Source: Collinsella sp.
Lineage (GTDB): Bacteria; Actinomycetota; Coriobacteriia; Coriobacteriales; Coriobacteriaceae
Reading direction: 5' to 3'
Length of the DNA: 64,000 nucleotides
Assembly (NCBI GenBank): GCA_019419455.1
Contig: DXZW01000032.1
Span: forward strand, 1-64,000
Below the pieces are notes generated by a model. The model searched no databases. It was given only the letters and a program-made list of their open reading frames with translations, and had not been told where the DNA came from. Positions within the stretch are counted from its first letter, which is position 1. Every line of letters begins with the position of its first letter. Both the position numbers and the translations under genes were made by a program. Below are positions 52,978 to 60,916 of this stretch, piece by piece.

Positions 52978-53079
52978 GGGGACCAAAGCACCGCACCTTG
53001 CCGCTCAATCGTCGCTCGCGTACCTTAAGTACGCTTCGCTCCTCTTTCGTGGCAATCTGCGGCACTTTGACCCCTTAGA
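52973..53079. repeat. 107-bp imperfect palindrome after the deformylase homologue
   Basis: TCTAAGGGG...CAAAG..CCGCA..TTGCC on the left pairs with GGCAA..TGCGG..CTTTG...CCCCTTAGA on the right; the centre is GCGTACCTTAAGTACGC. The deformylase stop codon lies in the left arm. The element looks like a widespread intergenic repeat type seen in gut bacteria; no ORF. Confidence 0.75.
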
Positions 53080-53121
53080 CGACCTGCGGGGTTAACTTGG
53101 TTGAGTTTATCCTGCTTGAAT

Positions 53122-53155
53122 AGCCCGGGCATGACATTGTTGTCATGTCCGGGCT
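53122..53155 (+). terminator. Rho-independent terminator
   Basis: AGCCCGGGCATGACA and TGTCATGTCCGGGCT form a 15-bp stem followed by TTTGT. It is 145 bases after the deformylase stop. Confidence 0.8.
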
Positions 53156-53221
53156 TTTGTGTTTAGCGCCTTTTTGTTTGGAGACAATGAAATTAGCAAG
53201 AACGTAAAGCTAGGAGGCGCT

Positions 53222-54187
53222 ATGTGTACGAGTATTCGATTTACCGATAATTCTGGCCACATGTATCTGGGCCGCAACCTCGACTGGAGCTTTGACTACG
53301 GCCAACAGGTTCGCGTGATGCCGCGTGGGTTTCACATTCCGTATTCGTTTATCGACGACGCGACAGCGGCACACGCGGTGATCGGTATGTGCATCGATTA
53401 CAAGAACTACCCTATGTTCTTCGATTGCGGCAACGATGCGGGCCTCGCCGTGGCGGGTCTCAATTTCCCTGGTTATGCCGAGTATGCCGATGACCCTGTC
53501 GACGGTAAGACCAATATCGCGGCCTATGAGTTTCCCCTGTGGGTGGCAGCGACGTTCTCGACGGTCGATGAGGTCGAGGCCGCGCTGCGCGACACGGTGA
53601 TTGTCGCCAAATCTGCCGGAGAGGGGCTGGGCGTGTCGCTGCTCCATTGGATTATCGGCGACAGCCAGCGTAGCATCGTGGTCGAGATGATGGCTGACGG
53701 CCTGCATGTATACGACGATCCGGTCGACACCCTTGCCAACCAGCCGACCTTCCCGTGGCACATGGAAAACCTCCGCACCTATATCACTGCCACAAGCGAT
53801 TTTCCGCAGACGGCGACATGGCGTGGCGCCGAGCTCAAGCCCTATGGCGCGGGTGCCGGCATGCGCGGTATTCCGGGTGACTGCTATTCGCCGAGCCGTT
53901 TTGTAAAGGCGGCGTATCTCAATGCCAATTACCCGCAAAAGGAGAGCGAGACCGAAAACGTCGTCCGTATGTTCCGCTCGCTCGAGGGCGTGGTGATGAT
54001 TGAGGGGGCGTCCAGGATGGGCGATGGCAAGTTCGAGAAGACTATCTACACCGGATGCTTTAGCGCGCGCACGGGCAATTATTACTACGCGATGTATGGG
54101 GATCCGTCGATTCGCTACGTGAGCCTGATGGATGCCGAGGGCGCGAGCCCCGATAGACTCGTGGTTCCCGAGCCGCGTCGTTCGTAG
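53222..54187 (+). CDS. Choloylglycine (bile salt) hydrolase
   Basis: Cysteine N-terminal nucleophile hydrolase of 321 residues that cleaves taurine or glycine from conjugated bile acids. It starts MCTSIRF, leaving Cys2 as nucleophile after Met removal. Also seen are GRNLDWS (Arg and Asp of the site), NDAGLAVAGLNFPGYAEY, LANQPTF with the oxyanion Asn, and SPSRFVKAAY with the Arg. The whole length follows bifidobacterial bile salt hydrolase closely. AGGAGG supports ATG 53222. No signal peptide, so it is cytosolic. Penicillin acylase activity is less likely given the motifs. Confidence 0.93.
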   Translation: MCTSIRFTDNSGHMYLGRNLDWSFDYGQQVRVMPRGFHIPYSFIDDATAAHAVIGMCIDYKNYPMFFDCGNDAGLAVAGLNFPGYAEYADDPVDGKTNIAAYEFPLWVAATFSTVDEVEAALRDTVIVAKSAGEGLGVSLLHWIIGDSQRSIVVEMMADGLHVYDDPVDTLANQPTFPWHMENLRTYITATSDFPQTATWRGAELKPYGAGAGMRGIPGDCYSPSRFVKAAYLNANYPQKESETENVVRMFRSLEGVVMIEGASRMGDGKFEKTIYTGCFSARTGNYYYAMYGDPSIRYVSLMDAEGASPDRLVVPEPRRS

Positions 54188-54211
54188 CCGCTAGCTTTAC
54201 TGCAATGCAAG

Positions 54212-54245
54212 GCGGCCCTGCGTCTCCCGTGAGATGCAGGGCCGC
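54212..54245. terminator. Bidirectional hairpin between bile salt hydrolase and kup
   Basis: GCGGCCCTGC-TCTC and GAGA-GCAGGGCCGC pair around CCGT between convergent genes. Confidence 0.75.
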
Positions 54246-54266
54246 TGTCGTTGATTTGTGACGTCG

Positions 54267-56498
54267 CTAGAAGTTGGCGTCGTTGAGCTGGGTGCTCTCG
54301 AGTCCGTCGAGTTGCTGTTGCTCGGGCGTATCGGCGACGCTCTCGAGCAGCTCGGTGGGATCGACGTTCATACTCTTGCCGGCCTCGTTGCCGTTGACCA
54401 AGTCGTCCGAGAAGATATCGACTTCCATTTCCTCGGCCTCTTCGATCTGAACCTCGAGCGGCACCTGGGTGCGCACGAGCTTAACGGCCGGGCGCATGCG
54501 GGCAAACAGTGGCACGTACTCGATGATGATGGCCGAGTTCTCGAGACCATACCAACGTGCCGGGCTTCCGCAGGCGCGGCGGACGGCGTACTTGATGGCC
54601 ATGGCGCGATGGTCGTTGCGGTTGATGTCCGTTTCGGGGGCGAGCATCTTGCGCAGCATGCAAAAACGGAAGTCGCCCACGTTGCCGCGCGTCTCGTAGA
54701 TGGAGTAGGTGTGGTGCTGCGGCGGCAGCTCGCCCGATGCCATCAAGTCGCCAACAATCTGGCGCAGGTAGGCATTGATGCGCTGGTTGACCTTAAAGCC
54801 CAGGTCCAAGCGCACGCGGAACAAAAAGTCCGTGCCAAAGGTCTCGACGGAATACTCGTGCGTATAGGGCTCGTCGGTAACGTGCACGTTGATGAACCAG
54901 TATGCCTTGGCGCGCTTGGGATGCTTATCCAAGATGGAATAGAGCACGTCGCGGTCGAGCGTGAGCGGGTCGGGACTGTTGGTAAGGAACACCAGATTGT
55001 CGGCGAGCACGGGGTAGGTCTCGTCGTTGCGCAGGCGGTCGAGCTGGTCAATGTACTTGGAGACGGGCAGCAGGATCGTCTGCGTGCGCTCGATGGCGGT
55101 GCCGCGGCGCCACACGTACATAAGGCCAAACAGCAGCGAGGCCAAGAAGATCATGACGTAGCCGCCGTCAAAGAACATGGTGAGGCACGAGGCGAAGAAG
55201 CACAGCTCAATGGCGCCAAAAAGTAGGGCAAAGACGCAGGCGCCCAGCTTGCGCTTGAGAATGCCGGCGATATAGCTCGTCAGCAGCGTGGTGGTCATGA
55301 GCATGGTCACGGTAATGGCGAGGCCGTAGGCGCTCTCCATGCGCTCGGAGTTTTGGAACAGCAGCACGATGAAGATACAGCCGACCCACATGATGTTGTT
55401 GACGAGCGGAATATAGAGTTGGCCCTTGGTGTCGCTGGGGTAGTGGATGCGCAGATGCGGCATAAGGTTGAGGCGCGTTGCCTCCGAAACCAACGAGAAC
55501 GAGCCGGTGATGAGCGCCTGCGAGGCGATGATGGCCGCCACGGCCGAAAGCACGATGGCAAAGGGGCGCAGGGGCTCGGGGAGCATCATATAGAACGGGT
55601 TGACGATATCCATCGCGAGCATCTGAGGATTGGAATTGTTGGCGAGCAGCCAAGCGCCCTGACCCAGATAGTTAAGGATGAGGGCTGCCTTTACGAACGG
55701 CCAGGATGCGTAAATGTTAGCCTTGCCCACGTGACCCATGTCCGAATAGAGCGCCTCGGCGCCGGTCGTCGACAGGAAGACGAAGCCGAGCACCATGATG
55801 CCCGAGTGGTTGATGGGCGAGAACAGGAACATGATGCCGCGGATGGGGTTGAGCGCGCGTAGGATGGACAGGTTGCCGAGCATGTTGAACAGGCCGGCGC
55901 CAGCCAAGAACAGGAACCACAGCGTCATGAGCGGGCCGAACAGCTTGCCGATCGACGAGGTGCCGGCGCGCTGCATGGCAAACAGGCCGCAGATAATGAT
56001 GATGGTGATGATGATGACGTTGGTCTGGCCGTCACCCAAAAGCGCATGGCCCCACTCGATAGTGCGCAAGCCCTCGATGGCCGTGGTAACCGTGACGGCG
56101 GGGGTGAGGATGCCGTCGGCGAGCAGCGCCGCGCCGCCGATCATGGCGGGAAGGATCAGCCACGGCGCCACTTTGCGCACCAAGCTAAACAGGGCGAAGA
56201 TGCCGCCCTCGTTGTGGTTATCGGCCTTCATGGCGATAACCACGTACTTGACCGTGGTCACGAGCGTCATGGTCCAGATGACGAGCGAAAGCGCTCCTAA
56301 GATCATGTCCTCGCTGACGGTACCGATGCCGCCGTTGTTGGCGACGATTGATTTCATGGTGTACATGGGGCTCGTGCCGATGTCGCCGTAGACGACGCCG
56401 AGCGTAACGAGCAGCATGCCAGCGGAGAGGGGAATGGCTCCATGCCCGCCTTGACCACGCTGATCTTGGGGGCTTGCCTCCAGTTTGTTATGTGCCAC
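54267..56498 (-). CDS. kup: Kup-family potassium transporter
   Basis: About 743 residues. The first 450 hold 12 membrane helices with GVVYGDIGTSPMYT and DNHNEGGIFALF, the usual Kup/HAK signatures, followed by a long cytosolic C-terminal domain (about 480-700). AAGGGAG lies five bases before a GTG at 56498, so I prefer that start; an ATG at 56516 is also in frame without a ribosome site. Likely K+/H+ symporter. A short inverted repeat GGTTATC/GATAACC lies just upstream and could be regulatory. Confidence 0.9.
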   Translation of the reverse strand: MAHNKLEASPQDQRGQGGHGAIPLSAGMLLVTLGVVYGDIGTSPMYTMKSIVANNGGIGTVSEDMILGALSLVIWTMTLVTTVKYVVIAMKADNHNEGGIFALFSLVRKVAPWLILPAMIGGAALLADGILTPAVTVTTAIEGLRTIEWGHALLGDGQTNVIIITIIIICGLFAMQRAGTSSIGKLFGPLMTLWFLFLAGAGLFNMLGNLSILRALNPIRGIMFLFSPINHSGIMVLGFVFLSTTGAEALYSDMGHVGKANIYASWPFVKAALILNYLGQGAWLLANNSNPQMLAMDIVNPFYMMLPEPLRPFAIVLSAVAAIIASQALITGSFSLVSEATRLNLMPHLRIHYPSDTKGQLYIPLVNNIMWVGCIFIVLLFQNSERMESAYGLAITVTMLMTTTLLTSYIAGILKRKLGACVFALLFGAIELCFFASCLTMFFDGGYVMIFLASLLFGLMYVWRRGTAIERTQTILLPVSKYIDQLDRLRNDETYPVLADNLVFLTNSPDPLTLDRDVLYSILDKHPKRAKAYWFINVHVTDEPYTHEYSVETFGTDFLFRVRLDLGFKVNQRINAYLRQIVGDLMASGELPPQHHTYSIYETRGNVGDFRFCMLRKMLAPETDINRNDHRAMAIKYAVRRACGSPARWYGLENSAIIIEYVPLFARMRPAVKLVRTQVPLEVQIEEAEEMEVDIFSDDLVNGNEAGKSMNVDPTELLESVADTPEQQQLDGLESTQLNDANF

Positions 56499-56598
56499 GT
56501 GGACTCCCTTGGACATCCGGTTATCCGTCTAGGACAGATAACCTTTATGCCGTCTTTATACATACAAGAGCAGTTTGGCACATCAGGTTATTTTAGAC

Positions 56599-56622
56599 AA
56601 TAATCCCCAGCTGAGGATTATT
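56599..56622 (-). terminator. Small hairpin after the second EamA gene
   Basis: AATAATCC and GGATTATT pair around CCAGCTGA. AT-rich stem and short distance from the EamA stop suggest a weak terminator. Confidence 0.45.
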
Positions 56623-56655
56623 TATGTACGCAGGTAGCATTTCAAAGCAGGGGCT

Positions 56656-57567
56656 TTAAGCACGTGCTGCCTGGGCGATGCCAGCCTTGGCGTTTGCGCG
56701 TTTGCCGGCGAGTTCGCAAAAGATCGCGCCGCCGATGATAAGCACGGCGCCCATCAGACGGACCGGTGTTATGGCTTCGCCCAAAAGGACGGCCGAGAAC
56801 ACGACCGCCGAAAGCGGCTCGAGGTAGCCGACGACGGCGACGGTCTGGACGGGCAGTTTGGCGACGGCGCTAAAGTAGAGCAGGCAGCCGATGCCGGTGT
56901 TGACGACGCCGAGCATGACGACGGCGCGCCAATCAATACTGGCGGCGACGCCGGCGGACAGGAATGAGGGGGCGCCCTGCGTGAGGAGCGTAAGGACCAG
57001 CGCGGTCAAAAAGGCGGCGCTCACCTGGAGCGCGGAGTTCTCGAGGCCCTCGATGTGCGGCGCACCCTTGCTGGCGATGACCATCAATGCATAGCAGAAG
57101 GCCGAGGCGATGCCGCAAGCGATACCCGCAATGGGCATATTGCCGCCTAGACCTTGTGCCGCAATGAGAAAAGCACCGCAGGCGACGGCGATAAAGCCGG
57201 CGATTTTGCTGCCGGTCAGCTTTTCGCCAAAGATGAGCGGGGAGAGCGCCATGACGATGATGGGGCCGCAGTAGTACAGCAGCGAGGATACGCCGACGCC
57301 AATCGTCTGGTAGGCGCGGAACAGAAAAATCCAGCTGGCGCCCAGCGCGGCTCCCGAGAGGAGGAGGGCTGCGGCTTCGCGGGGGCGGGATGGCGCCTGC
57401 AGCTTATGGCGTTGGGTGACGGCGAGGATGGTGACAAGCGAGAGTGCGCCCAAAAACGTGCGCAGTAGCACGATATCGGAGCTCGGCAGCGCGATGGCAG
57501 CGGCGATGATGCCGTTGGAGCCAAACAATAGCAATGCTGCTAAGTACGCAAACAGTCCGTTGTTCAT
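56656..57567 (-). CDS. EamA/DMT-family transporter (second divergon)
   Basis: 303 residues with ten helices in two EamA repeats. LLFGSNGIIAAAI starts the first and GYLEPLSAVVFSAVLLGEAITP ends the second. GAGGGGA precedes the ATG. Divergent from a LysR gene as in the pair at 17.6-19.6 kb. Likely exports or imports a small metabolite; unknown. Confidence 0.88.
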   Translation of the reverse strand: MNNGLFAYLAALLLFGSNGIIAAAIALPSSDIVLLRTFLGALSLVTILAVTQRHKLQAPSRPREAAALLLSGAALGASWIFLFRAYQTIGVGVSSLLYYCGPIIVMALSPLIFGEKLTGSKIAGFIAVACGAFLIAAQGLGGNMPIAGIACGIASAFCYALMVIASKGAPHIEGLENSALQVSAAFLTALVLTLLTQGAPSFLSAGVAASIDWRAVVMLGVVNTGIGCLLYFSAVAKLPVQTVAVVGYLEPLSAVVFSAVLLGEAITPVRLMGAVLIIGGAIFCELAGKRANAKAGIAQAARA

Positions 57568-57597
57568 GCGCTGAAATCCCCTCTATATCCGAGCATG

Positions 57598-57640
57598 TTC
57601 ACTATGGGTGAACTGGCTATAGAAGAAAAGCGAATATAAT
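57598..57640 (+). promoter_or_regulatory. Regulatory region of the second EamA/LysR divergon
   Basis: TTCAC-TATGG-GTGAA (57598-57612) overlaps CTAT-N13-ATAG (57602-57622). A consensus -10 TATAAT stands at 57635-57640 for the LysR gene. Suggests autoregulation. Confidence 0.5.
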
Positions 57641-57685
57641 TCATAGATAGCATGACAAAAGCTCATGCATATGTGGAGGGGTGCC

Positions 57686-58543
57686 GTGGAAACGAATGTT
57701 CAAAAGATGCAGGTCCTACTCGAGACCGTGCGCGCCGGCAGTTTTACGCGCGCCGCCGAGCGGCTGAGCTATTCGCAGTCGGGCGTGAGCCGTATGGTGG
57801 CCGATCTTGAGGCCGACTGGGGCTTTAAAGTGCTTGATAGAAGCCGCGAGGGCGTAGTGCTTTCTGCCGACGGGCGGCAAGTTATGCCGGCTGTTGAGGC
57901 GTTATGCGAGGAATTCACTCGCTTGCAGCGACGGGTGGATGAGATGCGTGGGCTCATGCGCGGCAAAATCTGCATCGGTACATTTTCGAGCGTGGCGACC
58001 CACGTGCTGCCGCCGGTGATTGCGCGCTTTCGCGCCGATCACCCGGACATCGATTACGAGCTGCTGATGGGTGATTACTCCGAGATTGAGCAATGGGTGG
58101 CGGAAGGTCGCTGCGACCTGGGCTTTATTCCGCGCGAACCACGCGGCGCCGGCATGGCGTCGCGGCCGTTGGTGCGAGACGAGTTAATGGCGGTAGTGCC
58201 AACAGGCTCTTTGCTTGCCGCGGCGGAGGTCGTCTCTCTTGCCGATTTGGCCAACGAGCAGTTTATTCTGCTGGAACGCGGCACAGATGATGAGATTACG
58301 CCGCTGTTTCGCCGCGCGGGCCTGGCGGTACGCTCTAAGCTGTCGACCTGGGATGATTATGCGATTATGGCCATGGTCGAGGACGGTCTGGGCGTGAGCA
58401 TTCTTCCGGCGCTCATCTTGCGCCGCTGCCAGTTCGATGTTGCCGTGCGCCCGCTCGAGGGACATCCTCATCGGCAGATCAACGCCATATACCGCACCGC
58501 TGACGTTTCGCTTGCGGCGGCTCGTTTCCTTGAATATCTCTAA
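57686..58543 (+). CDS. LysR-family transcriptional regulator (second divergon)
   Basis: 285-residue LTTR. Helix-turn-helix GSFTRAAERLSYSQSGVSRMV, then an effector domain. The start is GTG at 57686 with GGAGGGG four bases upstream; the frame extends to 57665. The C-terminal DDYAIMAMVEDGLGVSIL is paralogous with the LysR of the first divergon. Likely controls the EamA gene. Confidence 0.88.
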   Translation: METNVQKMQVLLETVRAGSFTRAAERLSYSQSGVSRMVADLEADWGFKVLDRSREGVVLSADGRQVMPAVEALCEEFTRLQRRVDEMRGLMRGKICIGTFSSVATHVLPPVIARFRADHPDIDYELLMGDYSEIEQWVAEGRCDLGFIPREPRGAGMASRPLVRDELMAVVPTGSLLAAAEVVSLADLANEQFILLERGTDDEITPLFRRAGLAVRSKLSTWDDYAIMAMVEDGLGVSILPALILRRCQFDVAVRPLEGHPHRQINAIYRTADVSLAAARFLEYL

Positions 58544-58602
58544 AAGCGCGTACCTGTTGTCTACTTTGGGACAATTCTCGGGGTTCGGTACATTTTCTTA
58601 TG

Positions 58603-58684
58603 AAATTGAACTTTCGGATAATGCGCCGCGCTATACTGCTGCCTAAATTGAACTCAGGTTCAATTTGTGTTCTATAAATTGAAC
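58603..58684 (+). promoter_or_regulatory. Operator cluster of the XRE-aminotransferase gene
   Basis: AAATTGAAC occurs at 58603-58611, 58645-58653 and 58676-58684, and its complement GTTCAATTT at 58658-58666. The middle pair forms a palindrome with a 4-base gap. TTGAAC in the first copy can serve as -35 with TATACT at 58632. The last copy overlaps the leader. Autoregulation by the protein's own XRE domain is likely. Confidence 0.75.
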
Positions 58685-58705
58685 TTTGCCAGCAAGGAGG
58701 TTCTA

Positions 58706-60226
58706 ATGGCCCAAGAGACGTTTAGCGATCGCCTGCGACAGACCATGTCCGATCGCGACGTTCGCCAGTCGGATGTAATCCGCGCATCGGAGATGCTCGG
58801 CAAAAAACTCGGCAAGAGTCAGATGAGCCAATATGTGAGCGGCAAGACGATCCCGCGGCGCGATGTGGCAGAGCTGCTCGCCCGTATTTTGGAGGTCGAT
58901 GTTTCCTGGCTGCTCGCCAGTGACGCCGATCAAGTCGAGACGTCCTCGTCCCATAACGTTGCCAAATCCGAACCTAGTCTCTCAGCTCAAATTCCAAGGA
59001 GCACCACCATGCGTACTTTTTCTAAATCCACCAAGCTCGATAACGTCCTGTATGACGTGCGCGGTCCCGTCGTCGACGAGGCTGCCCGTATGGAGGACGA
59101 GGGCGAGCGCATCCTCAAGCTCAATATCGGCAACCCGGCGCCCTTCGGTTTTCGCACGCCCGACGAGGTTATCAAGGACATGCGCCAGCAGCTGCCCGAC
59201 TGCGAAGGCTATTCCAATTCGCGCGGCCTGTTCTCTGCGCGCAAGGCGATCATGCAGTATTCGCAGATCAAGGGCCTGCCCAATGTTCAGATGGAGCATA
59301 TCTACACGGGCAACGGCGTGTCCGAACTCATTCAGCTTTCGATGAACGCTCTGCTCGACAATGGCGACGAGATTTTGATCCCCAGCCCCGACTATCCGCT
59401 CTGGACGGCGTGCGCAACCCTCGCCGGCGGTCATCCCGTGCACTATCTATGCGATGAGCAGGCGGATTGGTATCCCGACCTGGAGGATATGGAGTCCAAG
59501 ATCACGAGCGCGACCAAGGCCCTCGTCATCATCAACCCCAACAACCCCACGGGCTCGGTCTACCCGCGCGAGGTGCTCGAGGGCATCGTCGAGGTTGCGC
59601 GCAGGCATCAGCTGATGATCTTTGCCGATGAGATCTACGACCGTCTGTGCATGGACGGCTACGAGCACGTCTCGATTGCCTCGCTCGCTCCCGATCTGCC
59701 CTGCGTTACCTTTAGCGGCCTTTCCAAGTCGCACATGATCGCGGGCTATCGTATTGGCTGGATGGTGCTTTCGGGCAACCAGCGCTGCATGAGCGACTTC
59801 ATTATGGGTATCAACATGCTCTCTAACATGCGCCTGTGCTCCAACGTGCCGGCCCAGTCGATCGTCCAGACGGCGCTCGGTGGCCATCAGTCGGTCAACG
59901 ACTACATCCGTCCCGGCGGTCGTGTCTACGAGCAGCGCAACTTTGTGTATGAGGCACTCAACAAGATCGATGGCATCTCGGTGGTCAAGCCGCGCGCGGC
60001 GTTCTATATCTTCCCCAAGATGGATGTTAAGAAGTTCAACATCACCGATGACGAGCAGTTTGCCCTCGACCTGCTGCACGAGAAGAAGATTCTGATCACG
60101 CGCGGCGGCGGCTTTAACTGGGCCGAGCCCGATCACTTCCGCATCGTGTACCTGCCGCGCATGGAAGTGCTCAAAGAGTCGCTCGAAGACCTCGCCGACT
60201 TCTTCGATCATTACCGTCAAAGCTAA
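58706..60226 (+). CDS. XRE helix-turn-helix fused to a class I aminotransferase
   Basis: 506 residues. The first 75 form an XRE-type DNA-binding domain (FSDRLRQTMSDRDVRQSDVIR, SQMSQYVSGKTIPRR). A linker follows to about 105. The rest is a fold-type I aminotransferase of the AlaA/AspC group: NPNNPTGSVYP, the PLP Asp in FADEIYDRL, Schiff-base Lys in SGLSKSHMIAGYR and the C-terminal substrate Arg in HFRIVYLP. MocR regulators use a GntR domain; an XRE domain here is different. AAGGAGG supports ATG 58706. The enzyme may be active as well as regulatory. It probably makes alanine or a related amino acid. Confidence 0.9.
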   Translation: MAQETFSDRLRQTMSDRDVRQSDVIRASEMLGKKLGKSQMSQYVSGKTIPRRDVAELLARILEVDVSWLLASDADQVETSSSHNVAKSEPSLSAQIPRSTTMRTFSKSTKLDNVLYDVRGPVVDEAARMEDEGERILKLNIGNPAPFGFRTPDEVIKDMRQQLPDCEGYSNSRGLFSARKAIMQYSQIKGLPNVQMEHIYTGNGVSELIQLSMNALLDNGDEILIPSPDYPLWTACATLAGGHPVHYLCDEQADWYPDLEDMESKITSATKALVIINPNNPTGSVYPREVLEGIVEVARRHQLMIFADEIYDRLCMDGYEHVSIASLAPDLPCVTFSGLSKSHMIAGYRIGWMVLSGNQRCMSDFIMGINMLSNMRLCSNVPAQSIVQTALGGHQSVNDYIRPGGRVYEQRNFVYEALNKIDGISVVKPRAAFYIFPKMDVKKFNITDDEQFALDLLHEKKILITRGGGFNWAEPDHFRIVYLPRMEVLKESLEDLADFFDHYRQS

Positions 60227-60248
60227 GGGATAGAGGCTCTATACAATC

Positions 60249-60286
60249 GAAAGCTCCCTGCAGTTGCTTGGCTGCAGGGAGCTTTC
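60249..60286. terminator. Bidirectional terminator
   Basis: GAAAGCTCCCTGCAG and CTGCAGGGAGCTTTC form a perfect 15-bp stem between the aminotransferase and the convergent deformylase. Confidence 0.85.
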
Positions 60287-60300
60287 TTGAATCGGTGGAA

Positions 60301-60711
60301 CTAAATAACGATTCCGTTGCAGTGGTCGATTTCGTGCTGGATGATCTCGGCGGTGTAGCCCGAGAAGTTTTTGATGCGGCGGACAAAGTTCTCGTCCAAA
60401 TACTCAACCTTAATGCGGCGATAGCGGGTGCAGGGACGCTCGCCGATTAGCGAGAGGCATCCTTCGCTTGTCTGATAGGCATTGACCTGCTCAAGAATTT
60501 GAGGATTGTACATCAGGAGCGTCCTGTTGCCGTCCTTTACGCAGATGATGCGTTTGCGCACGCCGATCATGTTGGCGGCGAGGCCCACGCACTCGCGCTC
60601 ATGCTCGTGGAGTGTATCTAGGAGATCCTGCCCGGTCGCGGCATCGTCGGGTCCCGCGTCTTCGGAAGGCAGACGCAAAAAGAACTCGGATTTCATGATG
60701 GGCTTAATCAT
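60301..60711 (-). CDS. def: Peptide deformylase
   Basis: 136-residue metalloenzyme that removes the formyl group from new proteins. GLAANMIG, EGCLS and QHEIDH, the three motifs with the metal ligands and the catalytic Glu, are complete. It is shorter than type 1 deformylases. GAGGAG supports ATG 60711; the frame continues upstream to 60927 but in non-conserved sequence. It is the intact counterpart of the defective protein at 52558. Confidence 0.9.
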   Translation of the reverse strand: MIKPIMKSEFFLRLPSEDAGPDDAATGQDLLDTLHEHERECVGLAANMIGVRKRIICVKDGNRTLLMYNPQILEQVNAYQTSEGCLSLIGERPCTRYRRIKVEYLDENFVRRIKNFSGYTAEIIQHEIDHCNGIVI

Positions 60712-60916
60712 GGCGGGCTCCTCATGTCTTATGCTTTCGTGGACTTTTAATAATAGCGCGGAAGGAAAGCTACGCGTCCGCGTTACAATCTTTCGACGTT
60801 GGACCATGTTGCCAGACTCGTCGTGTACGGCGTCTGGCGTAAGTCTAGGGCTCATTTTTCGCCCTGGACTGTTCCTCTGGGGCGATGCGACTGTCGTTCC
60901 AAGAGGAAGGAAATGC

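Noticed and set aside
56499..56655. Cyclic-di-AMP (ydaO) riboswitch before kup
   Set aside because: The gap is too short and lacks the conserved aptamer parts; only a small GGTTATC inverted repeat is seen.
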